This document shows, one piece after another, positions 1-7,694 of a stretch of DNA of 64,000 bases. A program made the translations under genes and the position numbers. Source of the stretch: Serratia liquefaciens ATCC 27592 (GTDB lineage: Bacteria > Pseudomonadota > Gammaproteobacteria > Enterobacterales > Enterobacteriaceae); NCBI RefSeq assembly GCF_000422085.1, contig NC_021741.1, positions 4,650,001 to 4,714,000 on the forward strand, in the 5' to 3' direction. The stretch's first letter is position 1; each line of letters starts with the position of its first letter. The notes under the pieces are model-generated. The model was not told the origin of the DNA. It saw only the letters and a list, made by a program, of their open reading frames with translations, and did no database searches.

Positions 1-111
1 TGCGTCAAGATTGGCACCAAAAGCCTCATCCAGTGCAAACTTATGCGCAAAATCGCGGTAAAACGCCGGCAGATCGCTAATCTGATTAAAATCGAACTCT
101 ACTTTTGCCAT
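1..111 (-). CDS. yhcO: barstar-family protein, 5' part only (YhcO-like)
   Basis: Only the first 37 codons are inside the window; the gene runs off the left edge. The visible start reads MAKVEFDFNQI followed by DLPAFYRDFAHKF, the typical opening of the barstar family, small cytoplasmic inhibitors that plug the active site of barnase-type RNases. In E. coli yhcO lies next to aaeB, which fits the neighbours here. It starts 5 bp after the stop of the barnase-like gene, with GGTGGAG upstream as ribosome binding site, so the two form one operon. That it inhibits the neighbouring RNase is inferred from the pairing; the body of the protein cannot be checked here. Confidence 0.8.
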   Translation of the reverse strand, partial: MAKVEFDFNQISDLPAFYRDFAHKFALDEAFGANLDA

Positions 112-116
112 CAAGC

Positions 117-566
117 TCACTCCACCCGAATGAAGTTTTTATAATGGTCACGCGTGACAAAAATCAGGCCATCACTGGAATACAGCAGGCGATCGGCACC
201 ACGCCGGCCGCATTGGTAATTGATATCCGCCTCGCGCCATACCCGGCTGCGGGCCGCAGGCAGCTGTCCTTCACGGTTTGAGAAACGGTCGCCACCAATT
301 GCCTTGCCCGGCAGCACCGAACACAGGTTGCCGTTACGTGCATCCCATCCCTGCTCGCGCGCCTGTTTTTTGGTGATGTAATAGTCCGGCAGCCGCTGAT
401 GCTGCTGCAGGTAGCTCACCACCCTTTTCTGCTGCGTCAGTTGGTCAATACTCTGGCCTTCGGCCACCGCCGGTACGTTGGTAATCGCCCGATCGTTACC
501 ACGCAGTGCGCTAAAACCGGCTATCACAATGGCGATAACTACCGCCACGAGGATCCGCTTATTCAT
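117..566 (-). CDS. barnase-like guanyl-preferring ribonuclease, exported or membrane-anchored
   Basis: 149 aa. Residues 1-21 are a hydrophobic signal or anchor (RILVAVVIAIVIAGFSAL), so the enzyme should act in or beyond the periplasm. Residues 59-149 follow Bacillus barnase closely. The catalytic set is visible: Lys66 (ITK), Glu112 (WREADINY), Arg122 and Arg126 (DRLLYSSD) and His141 (DHYKNF), matching barnase K27, E73, R83, R87 and H102. IGGDRFSNREG is the conserved substrate loop. Cys82 and Cys119 are absent from barnase and could form a disulfide. The family cleaves RNA 3' of guanine. The downstream barstar homologue would protect the cytoplasm before export. The fold is clear; the biological role is not. 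Confidence 0.85.
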   Translation of the reverse strand: MNKRILVAVVIAIVIAGFSALRGNDRAITNVPAVAEGQSIDQLTQQKRVVSYLQQHQRLPDYYITKKQAREQGWDARNGNLCSVLPGKAIGGDRFSNREGQLPAARSRVWREADINYQCGRRGADRLLYSSDGLIFVTRDHYKNFIRVE

Positions 567-809
567 TGCTGTCCCTGAATTATGGCCGACAAGGGTGCAC
601 CGGCACCCATGCTAGTTGGATTTATAGATGAAGAGGATGAAGCAGAGATGACTGGTATGTAACGTTTTCACTTCAGGGAAACCACGCCCCACAACCTGCA
701 ACACCCATTCAAGCTAATCATGCCATTGTGCAGCGCGTCTGGCACTCAGTGCAACTCTGAAACAGGCCTCTATCAGGCAAGTATAGCCCCGGCAGGGGCG
801 TTTGGCGTA
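567..809. other. intergenic region between aaeB and the RNase gene
   Basis: 243 bp between two leftward genes. It should hold the promoter of the barnase/barstar pair and the end of the aae transcript. A short GC hairpin (786-799, GCCCC/GGGGC) follows the aaeB stop but has no U-run, so it is at best a weak terminator. I see no ORF or RNA gene. Confidence 0.3.
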
Positions 810-2777
810 TCAGTCGATCAACGCGTGGCGGTAGCGATGCAGCATGCCGGCCAGGCGTTTTACCGGATCGGTAACGCTGAGCGGTGCGTGATAATCCACC
901 AGCTTTTGCTGATAGTCATTCATTTCGTCCAGCAGCCGATCGTAATAGTAAGCGCGCTTCACGTCGTTCTTGGCCGAAACCACATGATCGGCAGTGTTGC
1001 GAATCTGCTTGTGGAACGCCGAAAGTTCCTCGCTAACCGGGATCTCCGCCCGCTGCATGCGCTGATGAGCAATGATCAGATTCAGCGCCAGCCGGTATTT
1101 GGCAATGTCGTTCGGGAACATCATCAGCAGTTGGTTAAGCTGCTGATACAGCGCCGGCAGATGGTTTTGCCGACGGCGCGACGCCTTGGTGGTCAGTGCC
1201 GATACTGCGCTGCTGACAAACTGGTTCAGCAGCGTGCGGCCGGTGCGTTCACGTGAATTATCGCGGATCAGCAACAGCACCATCAACCCCACGCAGCTAC
1301 CGAGGAACTGGCCAAGCGCACCGTCGAGAAACTGAGTGACGTTGAATTCCATCGGGTTACTCAACACCAAAATGTTGATGGTCCCCGCCAGCAAGCCGAG
1401 CGAACCCAGCCGCCTTTTCTGCACTTCGATACCGATGAAAAACGCCAGCAGCCCGAGGCTGAGGCACAGCAGCAAAATGCTTTGCTGGGTCGCCGGCAGG
1501 ATCACCATAAAGAACAGCGAACCGACCGGGATTGCCGCCAGCATGCCCAGCACAAAATCCATTGCGACCATACGCGGCGCGGGGGTACGCATTGCCAACG
1601 AGGTGATCACCGCAATGATCACCATAAAACCGCTGCCGGAGGTCCAACCGGTCCACAGCCACAACAGGCTGCCAAAGGTCGTCGCCACAAAGGTACGCAG
1701 ACCGTTGATCATCGCGTGATGGCCTTCCGCCGACGTCGGTTTGATCACCACCTCACTGCTCAGCACACTTTCTTCCACCGCACTGATGCTGCTGTTGGTG
1801 TGCACGCCTTTAGCCAATAACAGATAACGCGTGGCCGCCCCGACCCAACTGCTGATGGTCAGCAAGGTTTCGTCGGTGCGGTTGGTGGTCAGCACCTGGC
1901 GCAACAGCTTCATGCGCTTGTGAATTTCCTGCGGGGTATCCGCCGGCACCATCAGCAGTTCGCGAATATTCTCTTTCACCGCATCCGGATGATTCAGCAG
2001 GATTAAATACGTCTCGCAGGCCTGGGTAATCAGCGTCAGCGACAGCGTATGCAACGCCTGAACACGGCGGTTCACCTTTTGCCAGCGTGAAGACTCCATC
2101 ATCAGGTTGCTGCGCATGCCGTTCAGCGCAGTGGTGCTTTTCACCAGGTTGCTCCAGGCGCGGTCAATGTCTTCTTTCTCGGCATCGCTGATGCACATCT
2201 GCATCAAGCGGTACTGATCCACCAACAGTTGATCCACCGCGCGATCGATATCCTGCTTGATCGATCGCGGCGAGAACAACAGATCCGCCAGCACTGCGCT
2301 GACGATCCCCAGCACGATCTCGCTGCAGCGCTCAATGGCGAACTGCGGCGCTTCCAGCAGGTGGGATTCGCTGGTGGCGACCGTCACGATAATGATCAGC
2401 GCGGTATAACCGGCCAACCCCCAGGCGTAAGAATTCTCGACTTTAATCAGCGAGGACAACCAGGTACAAAAACCGGCCCAGATACAGCACAACAACAGCA
2501 TCACAACGGGTGCACGCGCCGTAGTGACGATAATCGCCAGACCGACAAAACACCCGATAAAGGTACCGATGATACGCAGCCAGCCGCGGTGGCGGATAGC
2601 GCCGGAGAAGGGTTCGCCACCGGCGGCAAAGGCCGGGCCGGCGGCCACGATGGCGGCGGTCATCGCCGACCAGCGTGGCGTTTCCAGATTGAGGTGGAAG
2701 CCGACAAACAGGGCAAACACAATGGCAAAGCTGAGCTTGAAGGCAAATCTCAGCCTGATAAAGGTTGGGTTATTCAT
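810..2777 (-). CDS. aaeB: aromatic carboxylic acid efflux pump, inner-membrane subunit AaeB
   Basis: 655 aa, the usual length of AaeB, a FUSC-family inner-membrane transporter. Two hydrophobic blocks (about residues 10-170 and 365-500), each with several membrane segments, are separated and followed by cytoplasmic helical regions. The N-terminal motif [21 protein letters not shown] is typical of the family. In E. coli AaeAB exports p-hydroxybenzoate and related aromatic acids as a metabolic relief valve. The start codon overlaps the aaeA stop (TAATG), showing translational coupling in an aaeX-aaeA-aaeB operon opposite aaeR. No frameshift or missing part is seen. Confidence 0.93.
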   Translation of the reverse strand: MNNPTFIRLRFAFKLSFAIVFALFVGFHLNLETPRWSAMTAAIVAAGPAFAAGGEPFSGAIRHRGWLRIIGTFIGCFVGLAIIVTTARAPVVMLLLCCIWAGFCTWLSSLIKVENSYAWGLAGYTALIIIVTVATSESHLLEAPQFAIERCSEIVLGIVSAVLADLLFSPRSIKQDIDRAVDQLLVDQYRLMQMCISDAEKEDIDRAWSNLVKSTTALNGMRSNLMMESSRWQKVNRRVQALHTLSLTLITQACETYLILLNHPDAVKENIRELLMVPADTPQEIHKRMKLLRQVLTTNRTDETLLTISSWVGAATRYLLLAKGVHTNSSISAVEESVLSSEVVIKPTSAEGHHAMINGLRTFVATTFGSLLWLWTGWTSGSGFMVIIAVITSLAMRTPAPRMVAMDFVLGMLAAIPVGSLFFMVILPATQQSILLLCLSLGLLAFFIGIEVQKRRLGSLGLLAGTINILVLSNPMEFNVTQFLDGALGQFLGSCVGLMVLLLIRDNSRERTGRTLLNQFVSSAVSALTTKASRRRQNHLPALYQQLNQLLMMFPNDIAKYRLALNLIIAHQRMQRAEIPVSEELSAFHKQIRNTADHVVSAKNDVKRAYYYDRLLDEMNDYQQKLVDYHAPLSVTDPVKRLAGMLHRYRHALID

Positions 2778-3712
2778 TAACCGAACTCACGCAGCCGATG
2801 CATCAAACGCACAAAAGGCGAGCCGCTGTCGGTAGCGCGATCGTTCTTGCCGGTGATCACCACGGTAGCCGTGGTACCTGCCGGGTACGGATGCAATTGG
2901 TCTTTGTCATCCAGCAGAATTTTCACCGGCACGCGCTGTGCCAGGCGCACCCACTCCAGGTTGCTGTCGATCGACGCCAGCCCTTTGCTGTTCACGGTGC
3001 TGCTGCTGTTATTGACGGCGGCGGCCACGCTGTCGACGGTGCCATGCATGATACGGTTACTGCCCAACGGGGTAATTTCCGCACGATCGCCTTTGTTCAG
3101 ACCATGCAGCTTGGTTTCTTCCAGATAGGCCAAAATATAGAAACTGTTTTTCTTCACCAGCGCCACAGCGACTGAACCGCGGGTAATGTACTCACCGGCA
3201 TGCACGTTCAGGTTTGTGATCCAGCCATCGGCCGGTGCGCGCACTGTGGTACGTTCCAGGTCCAGCTTCGCCAGTTCACGCGTCGCTACAGCCTTCGCCA
3301 ACTGATGTTCTACGGTTTGCAGAACGTTATTCGCCTGGTCTATTTCTTCCTGCGACATCGCCTGCACGCCCAAGCGAACACGACGGCCCGCCTCCCTTCT
3401 TTTTTCCGCTGCCAAGGTCTGGTAGTAGGCCACGTCGGCGTTAGCTTCCGCCAGAGCCTGCTGGTAGCGCGGCTGGTCGATCACCAACAGCACCTGCCCT
3501 TTCTTGACCAACTGGTTATCCACCAGCGGCACGTCGGTCAGCAGCCCGGTAACGTCCGGCGCTATTGCCACCACGTCGGCAGTAAACTTGGCATCACGCG
3601 TCCAGGGGGACTCGGTGTAAAACACCCAGGCTTTGAATACGGCGACGATCCCCAGCAGGACCAGAATCAGAGTGATCGCGATTCGGGTTATTTTTATTGA
3701 AAAATTTTTCAC
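2777..3712 (-). CDS. aaeA: aromatic carboxylic acid efflux pump, membrane fusion subunit AaeA
   Basis: 311 aa HlyD/EmrA-type membrane fusion protein. One N-terminal membrane anchor (residues 9-30, [22 protein letters not shown]) is followed by [25 protein letters not shown], the lipoyl half-motif of AaeA proteins, a helical hairpin around residues 75-140, the second lipoyl half ([19 protein letters not shown]) and a beta-barrel domain. It links AaeB to an outer-membrane channel across the periplasm. Middle gene of aaeX-aaeA-aaeB, 7 bp after the aaeX stop and overlapping the aaeB start by 1 bp. Confidence 0.93.
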   Translation of the reverse strand: MKNFSIKITRIAITLILVLLGIVAVFKAWVFYTESPWTRDAKFTADVVAIAPDVTGLLTDVPLVDNQLVKKGQVLLVIDQPRYQQALAEANADVAYYQTLAAEKRREAGRRVRLGVQAMSQEEIDQANNVLQTVEHQLAKAVATRELAKLDLERTTVRAPADGWITNLNVHAGEYITRGSVAVALVKKNSFYILAYLEETKLHGLNKGDRAEITPLGSNRIMHGTVDSVAAAVNNSSSTVNSKGLASIDSNLEWVRLAQRVPVKILLDDKDQLHPYPAGTTATVVITGKNDRATDSGSPFVRLMHRLREFG

Positions 3713-3719
3713 AGCGACC

Positions 3720-3923
3720 TCAAACGAAAAGACATGAAATCAGATAGAACAAACAGCAGTACAGCGCGGTATTGAACAGCGCTGGATGCCAGACAAAATC
3801 GTAGATCCCGGTAGGCTGCAGCAGGCGGCGCAGCAAGAAAAACAGCGCCAGCGAGACCAGCAATTCAAAAAATACCGGGGGGAACGACAGTCCGAAAATG
3901 ACCATAACCGGAAGCAAACTCAT
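3720..3923 (-). CDS. aaeX: small membrane protein AaeX
   Basis: 67 aa from the start chosen here. The open frame extends 7 codons further up (to 3944), but those codons contain AAGGAA, a good Shine-Dalgarno 7 bp before the ATG at 3923, and known AaeX proteins start at this MSLLPV. Two hydrophobic segments flank a short loop ([23 protein letters not shown]). First gene of the operon; the function within the Aae pump is unknown. The promoter should lie between here and the divergent aaeR. Confidence 0.9.
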   Translation of the reverse strand: MSLLPVMVIFGLSFPPVFFELLVSLALFFLLRRLLQPTGIYDFVWHPALFNTALYCCLFYLISCLFV

Positions 3924-3963
3924 CAATTTTTCCTTATTACTCACTGCACCGGGCGTAACCCTT

Positions 3964-4088
3964 TATACCCGTCATCTTTCAAGTTGCAGCGCTGTTATCT
4001 GCACTCGCTCACCCCAGTTACTACTAAAGTAAGCGCCTGGGGTGAGCGAGCTGGTCGCCTAGCTGCAACTTGAAAGCTATAGGGTATA
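3964..4088. repeat. ERIC-type intergenic palindromic repeat, copy 1
   Basis: 125-bp imperfect palindrome. Its ends are TATACCC and GGGTATA, and its outer arms CTTTCAAGTTGCAG and CTGCAACTTGAAAG are complementary. The core AAGTAAG..CCTGGGGTGAGCG is close to the classic ERIC core. It sits between aaeX and aaeR, so it is probably transcribed into one of the 5' leaders or lies between the divergent promoters. A second copy is at 40422-40548. Confidence 0.85.
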
Positions 4089-4362
4089 TTTCATTCACAT
4101 TCTCTTTACATTTTAGCCGACACGCACCACAAATTCCGCCCCAGACAGGTTGTCCAGGCCACGAACCTGAAAAAAAGGTAAACTCTGGAACGTACATCCG
4201 CGATAGGGAATGCGAGGATACCGGAGGGATCGGCCACGGCGTCGGCGCCGATCGCACTCGCGCGTTGATAAGGTCTTTCCACCCGACCCCGTTATATTAG
4301 CGTGCTTACTATCAACTCATCAACAATCTGTGATCTAAATCACTTTTAAGCCAGAGTGAATA
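4089..4362. promoter_or_regulatory. aaeX/aaeR divergent control region
   Basis: About 270 bp between the ERIC element and aaeR. It should contain the aaeR promoter and the AaeR binding site for the aae operon, as in E. coli. No -10/-35 pair is convincing by eye. A CG-rich inverted stretch occurs around 4235-4262 (GGCCACGGCGTCGGCGCCGATCG). The aaeR ATG is preceded by GAGTGAATA, a weak ribosome binding site. Confidence 0.35.
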
Positions 4363-5274
4363 ATGGAACGATTAAAACGGATGTCGGTATTCGCCAAAGT
4401 GGTTGAATGCGGGTCATTTACTGCGGCGGCGCGCCAACTCGATATGAGCGTTTCGTCTATCAGCCAGACCGTCTCCAAACTGGAGAATGAGCTGCAGGTT
4501 AAACTGCTTAACCGCAGCACCCGCAGCATTGGCCTGACGGAAGCCGGAAAAATCTATTACCAGGGTTGTCGTCGCATGTTGTTGGAAGTGAGCGAGGTGC
4601 ACGAACAGCTGTACGCGTTTAACAATACGCCGACCGGCACGCTGCGCATTGGCAGCTCGTCCACCATGGCGCAAAACGTGCTGGCGACCATGACTGCCGA
4701 TATGTTGAAGGAATATCCTGGCCTGACGGTGAACCTGGTGACCGGTATTCCGGCGCCGGACCTGATTGCTGACGGGCTGGACGTGGTGATCCGTACCGGT
4801 GCGCTTCAGGACTCCAGCCTGTTCTCCAAACGTCTGGGATCCATGCCGATGGTGGTCTGCGCCGCCAAAAGCTATCTCAGCCAGCACGGTACGCCGCAGA
4901 AGCCCAGCGACATGGTCAACTTTTCCTGGCTGGAATACAGCGTGCGGCCGGATAGCGAATTCGAACTGATCGCCCCTGAAGGCATAAGCACGCGTATTGC
5001 GCCGCAGGGACGTTTTATCACCAATGATTCACAGACCATGATCCGCTGGCTGAAAGCCGGGGCCGGTATCGCCTATGCGCCGCTGATGTGGGTGATCGAA
5101 GAGATCAAACGTGGTGAGATCGAGATCCTGTTTAAAAGCTATCATGCGGATCCTCGCCCGGTGTACGCGGTGTACACCGAGAAAGATAAGCTGCCGCTCA
5201 AGGTGCAGGTGTGCATCAACTACCTGAGCGATTACTTCAAGCGCGTGGCGGAAGTTTATCAGGAGTATCGCTGA
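4363..5274 (+). CDS. aaeR: LysR-type activator of the aae efflux operon, AaeR
   Basis: 303 aa LysR-type regulator. The winged helix-turn-helix is at residues 5-60 (FAKVVECGSFTAAARQLDMSVSSISQTVSKLE), the effector domain at about 90-295. It lies divergent from aaeXAB, the arrangement in E. coli, where AaeR activates efflux in response to aromatic acids. The last 38 bp overlap the end of the convergent membrane-protein gene on the other strand. Intact. Confidence 0.9.
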   Translation: MERLKRMSVFAKVVECGSFTAAARQLDMSVSSISQTVSKLENELQVKLLNRSTRSIGLTEAGKIYYQGCRRMLLEVSEVHEQLYAFNNTPTGTLRIGSSSTMAQNVLATMTADMLKEYPGLTVNLVTGIPAPDLIADGLDVVIRTGALQDSSLFSKRLGSMPMVVCAAKSYLSQHGTPQKPSDMVNFSWLEYSVRPDSEFELIAPEGISTRIAPQGRFITNDSQTMIRWLKAGAGIAYAPLMWVIEEIKRGEIEILFKSYHADPRPVYAVYTEKDKLPLKVQVCINYLSDYFKRVAEVYQEYR

Positions 5275-5614
5275 GCAAAATACGGCGTGCCAACGCGCCA
5301 AGCAGCAGCAAGGCCAGCATGCCCAGCCCCCAAACCAGCCAGACAAGGTACCCAGCCCAGGTGATCAACTGCGGGAAATAACTCGCCAGCCAATCCCCCA
5401 GTTGCTGCAACAACGGTAACCAGCTTTCCAACAGCGCCTGCGGCACCAGGCTAAGCAACCCCGCCAACGGGGGCGCCAGCTCCGCAGAACCCCTTTGTGC
5501 CAGCCCCGTCAACGACGGTAGCCAGGCCAACACGCCAGAAGCTCCCCAGGCCAGCAGCGTCCATAACGTCATGGCCGCCAACAGGACGACCAGACTCCAT
5601 CCTGATTTGGTCAT
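5237..5614 (-). CDS. small membrane protein of unknown function, paired with a zinc-ribbon protein
   Basis: About 125 aa from the ATG at 5614, chosen because it overlaps the upstream zinc-ribbon stop (ATGA); the open frame extends 24 codons further without such support. Two clear membrane segments are near the N-terminus (WSLVVLLAAMTLWTLLAWG) and C-terminus (LITWAGYLVWLVWGLGMLALLLLGAL), with an amphipathic stretch rich in Leu and Trp between them. I do not recognise a family. The 4-bp overlap with the zinc-ribbon gene and the shared MerR-type promoter imply joint action. Its 3' end overlaps aaeR on the opposite strand by 38 bp. Confidence 0.7.
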   Translation of the reverse strand: MTKSGWSLVVLLAAMTLWTLLAWGASGVLAWLPSLTGLAQRGSAELAPPLAGLLSLVPQALLESWLPLLQQLGDWLASYFPQLITWAGYLVWLVWGLGMLALLLLGALARRILLSDTPDKLPPRA

Positions 5615-5898
5615 GGTTGCCCTCCGCTGACCGCCGTACCACACTGCTGGCAGAAACGGCTCCCCGGCGGCAGCGGCGCCGAACACCCGCGGCAGGACGC
5701 TGACTCCGTTTCGAAAGGTTGGCCGCAGCGGTGGCAGTAACGGGTACCGGGCCGGTTAGGCGCCTGACATTGCAGGCACTGCGGGCCCTGATCGCCATGC
5801 TGGTTATAACGGTTACCATGGTGTCCGCCCCCGTGCCGCGAACGTGAGTGGCCACCACCAAAGCCACCTTGTCCCAAAAGCTTTTTCAACATGCTCAT
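5611..5898 (-). CDS. small protein with a His/Gly-rich N-terminus and two zinc ribbons
   Basis: 95 aa. Residues 9-37 are rich in Gly, His and Arg (GGHSRSRHGGGHHGNRYNQHGD), a likely metal-binding tail. Four CxxC pairs follow (CLQC, CHRC, CRGC, CQQC), making two double-CxxC zinc ribbons of the kind found in short adaptor proteins. Ribosome binding site AAGAGGTGAAGA before the ATG at 5898. It is the first gene of a two-gene unit with the membrane protein at 5237. The promoter at 5932-5963 carries a MerR-family operator similar in design to the ZntR site of zntA. I infer a metal- or thiol-stress link; no function is known to me. Confidence 0.75.
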   Translation of the reverse strand: MSMLKKLLGQGGFGGGHSRSRHGGGHHGNRYNQHGDQGPQCLQCQAPNRPGTRYCHRCGQPFETESASCRGCSAPLPPGSRFCQQCGTAVSGGQP

Positions 5899-5931
5899 CG
5901 CTCTTCACCTCTTTGCTGTACGCCAGGACTC

Positions 5932-5963
5932 AATGTAAACCCTGGAGTAAACTCCAGGGTAAA
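5932..5963 (-). promoter_or_regulatory. MerR-family-type promoter of the zinc-ribbon operon
   Basis: A perfect dyad (5939-5960) with 10-bp arms ACCCTGGAGT and ACTCCAGGGT separated by 2 bp. On the minus strand it sits between a -35 (TTTACC, 5963-5958) and a -10 (TTACAT or TACATT, 5938-5932), a spacer of 19-20 bp. Over-long spacers filled by a dyad are the hallmark of promoters activated by MerR-family proteins; the E. coli zntA site has arms ACTCTGGAGT/ACTCCAGAGT. No merR-like gene is in the window, so the regulator is encoded elsewhere. Confidence 0.7.
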
Positions 5964-6106
5964 GCGCTGCGAGAGGGATTTACGTTTAATTACATCCTAA
6001 GATCAGCAACGCTTTGATGTGGCTAGCAAAAAGCATCATCTGTCATTACCTGGCCTGCTGCCGGTGCGCTATGCTGCGGAGACCTCTCCCTGCATCAGGA
6101 ATAAAA

Positions 6107-7051
6107 ATGAAAAAAATCATACTGGACTGCGATCCGGGGCATGACGATGCTATCGCCATGCTGCTGGCCTGGGGCAATCCGCAGATCGAGCTGCTGGCCG
6201 TCACCACCGTGGTGGGCAATCAAACGCTGGATAAGGTGACCCGCAACGCGCTGGCTGTTGCACGTATCGCCAATATTACCGGCGTGCCCTTCGCCGCCGG
6301 CTGCCCACGGCCGCTGGTGCGGCAAATCGAGGTTGCGCCCGATATTCACGGCGAGTCCGGCCTGGACGGCCCGGTTTTAACTGAGCCAACGCTGACGCTG
6401 GAAACGCGACACGCGGTAGATTTGATTATCGACACCATCATGGCCCATCCGCCAGGCAGCGTGACGCTGGTCCCCACCGGCGGCCTGACCAATATCGCCA
6501 TGGCAGTTCGTAAAGAACCACGGATTGCCGAACGGGTGAAGGAAGTGGTGCTGATGGGGGGTGGCTACCACGTGGGGAACTGGAGCGCGGTAGCGGAATT
6601 CAATATCAAGATTGATCCGGAAGCCGCGCACATCGTTTTTAATGAGAAATGGCCGCTGACCATGGTCGGGCTGGATCTGACCCATCAGGCGCTCGCCACC
6701 CCAGAGGTGTGTGCACGCATTGCCGCCATCCACACCGGACCAGCCAGGTTTGTCGGCGAATTGCTCGAGTTCTTTGGCAAAATGTACCAGCAGGCGCAGG
6801 GGTTCAGTGCACCGCCGGTGCACGATCCCTGTGCGGTGGCCTACGTTATTGCCCCCGATGTGATGACGGTGCGAAAAGTCCCGGTAGATATCGAACTCAC
6901 CGGCACCCTGACACTGGGCATGACGGTAGCCGATTTCCGCACAGCACCACCGCCCGACTGCCATACGCAGGTAGCAGTAACGCTGGATCAGGATAAATTC
7001 TGGGGTTTGGTGGTGGATGCTCTAGAGAGGATTGGGGACGTGAAGATTTAA
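6107..7051 (+). CDS. inosine-uridine family nucleoside hydrolase
   Basis: 314 aa from the ATG at 6107, which has AGGA upstream and matches the family start (MKKIILDCDPGHDDAIAM). DCDPGHDDA is the calcium-binding signature of nucleoside hydrolases; HGESGLDGP, EFNIKIDPEAA and VHDPCAVAYV complete the active site. The enzyme hydrolyses the N-glycosidic bond of ribonucleosides to base and ribose. It resembles E. coli RihA and RihB about equally by eye, so I give no symbol and no substrate preference. It borders the CDI island and may mark its left junction. Confidence 0.88.
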   Translation: MKKIILDCDPGHDDAIAMLLAWGNPQIELLAVTTVVGNQTLDKVTRNALAVARIANITGVPFAAGCPRPLVRQIEVAPDIHGESGLDGPVLTEPTLTLETRHAVDLIIDTIMAHPPGSVTLVPTGGLTNIAMAVRKEPRIAERVKEVVLMGGGYHVGNWSAVAEFNIKIDPEAAHIVFNEKWPLTMVGLDLTHQALATPEVCARIAAIHTGPARFVGELLEFFGKMYQQAQGFSAPPVHDPCAVAYVIAPDVMTVRKVPVDIELTGTLTLGMTVADFRTAPPPDCHTQVAVTLDQDKFWGLVVDALERIGDVKI

Positions 7052-7069
7052 TGAACGGTTAACAAGACG

Positions 7070-7159
7070 GGCATTACCGATGCCGAACAACTGGAGCTCA
7101 CCGCCGCACCGGGGATGATCCGGTTGCGGCGGCGGGAAGTTGATGTTTTTAGGGCATAA
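7070..7159 (+). pseudogene. remnant of an unidentified gene 3' end, copy 1
   Basis: The plus-strand frame reads GITDAEQLELTAAPGMIRLR then RREVDVFRA and a stop. The same tail occurs at 9220-9309 (GITNPKPLKITAAPGVIRLR then RREDEVFRA). Differences fall largely at third codon positions (for example CGA/CGG, TTA/TTG, ATT/ATC), which indicates that this was protein-coding DNA on the plus strand. No start and no upstream body is present. The parent protein is not recognised. Confidence 0.5.
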
Positions 7160-7165
7160 AAGCAA

Positions 7166-7200
7166 TAACCCCGGCCAGTTTAAGTTGGCCGGGATACCTT
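7166..7200 (-). terminator. hairpin after the orphan immunity gene
   Basis: Arms CCCGGCCA (7170-7177) and TGGCCGGG (7186-7193) with an 8-base loop. On the minus strand it follows the immunity gene stop and is followed by GTTATTGCTTTT, a modest T-rich stretch. Confidence 0.55.
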
Positions 7201-7219
7201 AATCAGTAGATTTAATAAT

Positions 7220-7693
7220 TTATAGTTTATTCTTATTAATTTCATTCACAGTTACTAAAACAGCTTGAATACTTGAGTCAAGATTATCCTCATCCAACCA
7301 TGAGACACCCTTTCTTCTTAAATGGAACTTTATTGTTGGAAATAACGTTTCATCATCTAACGATATAATAACATTCAAACAGTCAACATAATTTTCACTC
7401 CACTTCTTGATTATTGAATTACAAAAAATAATTGAATATTGCAAATACTTCTCACTTACATAATCCTCTATATGGATAGAATTTACAAAACATTCGAAGG
7501 CAATTTCATCCTCGAAAACATCAGGGGTAACAGAGTTACAATAAGAAAGTAGTTTTTTAGATAAAAAACAACCATGTAACTCAACAAAACCTTGTTCAAC
7601 AATATCATTCAACTCATAAGGAAGATTGAGTTTATCTATATCTTCCCAACAAATAGATTCAAGTTGAGGGAGCATTAAATAGTTAACTAACAT
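7220..7693 (-). CDS. cdiI: putative CDI immunity protein of the orphan module
   Basis: 157 aa, mostly acidic and hydrophilic with no signal peptide or membrane segment, so cytoplasmic. It begins 1 bp after the stop of the orphan CdiA C-terminal fragment, with GGGAGAG as ribosome binding site, the standard place for a cognate immunity gene. Base composition is far more AT-rich than flanking DNA, as is common for CDI toxin/immunity cargo. I recognise no named immunity family. It should bind and neutralise the toxin end encoded at 7695 onward; this is inferred from position only. Whether it is transcribed is unclear because the module lacks the cdiB promoter. Confidence 0.65.
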   Translation of the reverse strand: MLVNYLMLPQLESICWEDIDKLNLPYELNDIVEQGFVELHGCFLSKKLLSYCNSVTPDVFEDEIAFECFVNSIHIEDYVSEKYLQYSIIFCNSIIKKWSENYVDCLNVIISLDDETLFPTIKFHLRRKGVSWLDEDNLDSSIQAVLVTVNEINKNKL

Positions 7694-7694
7694 C

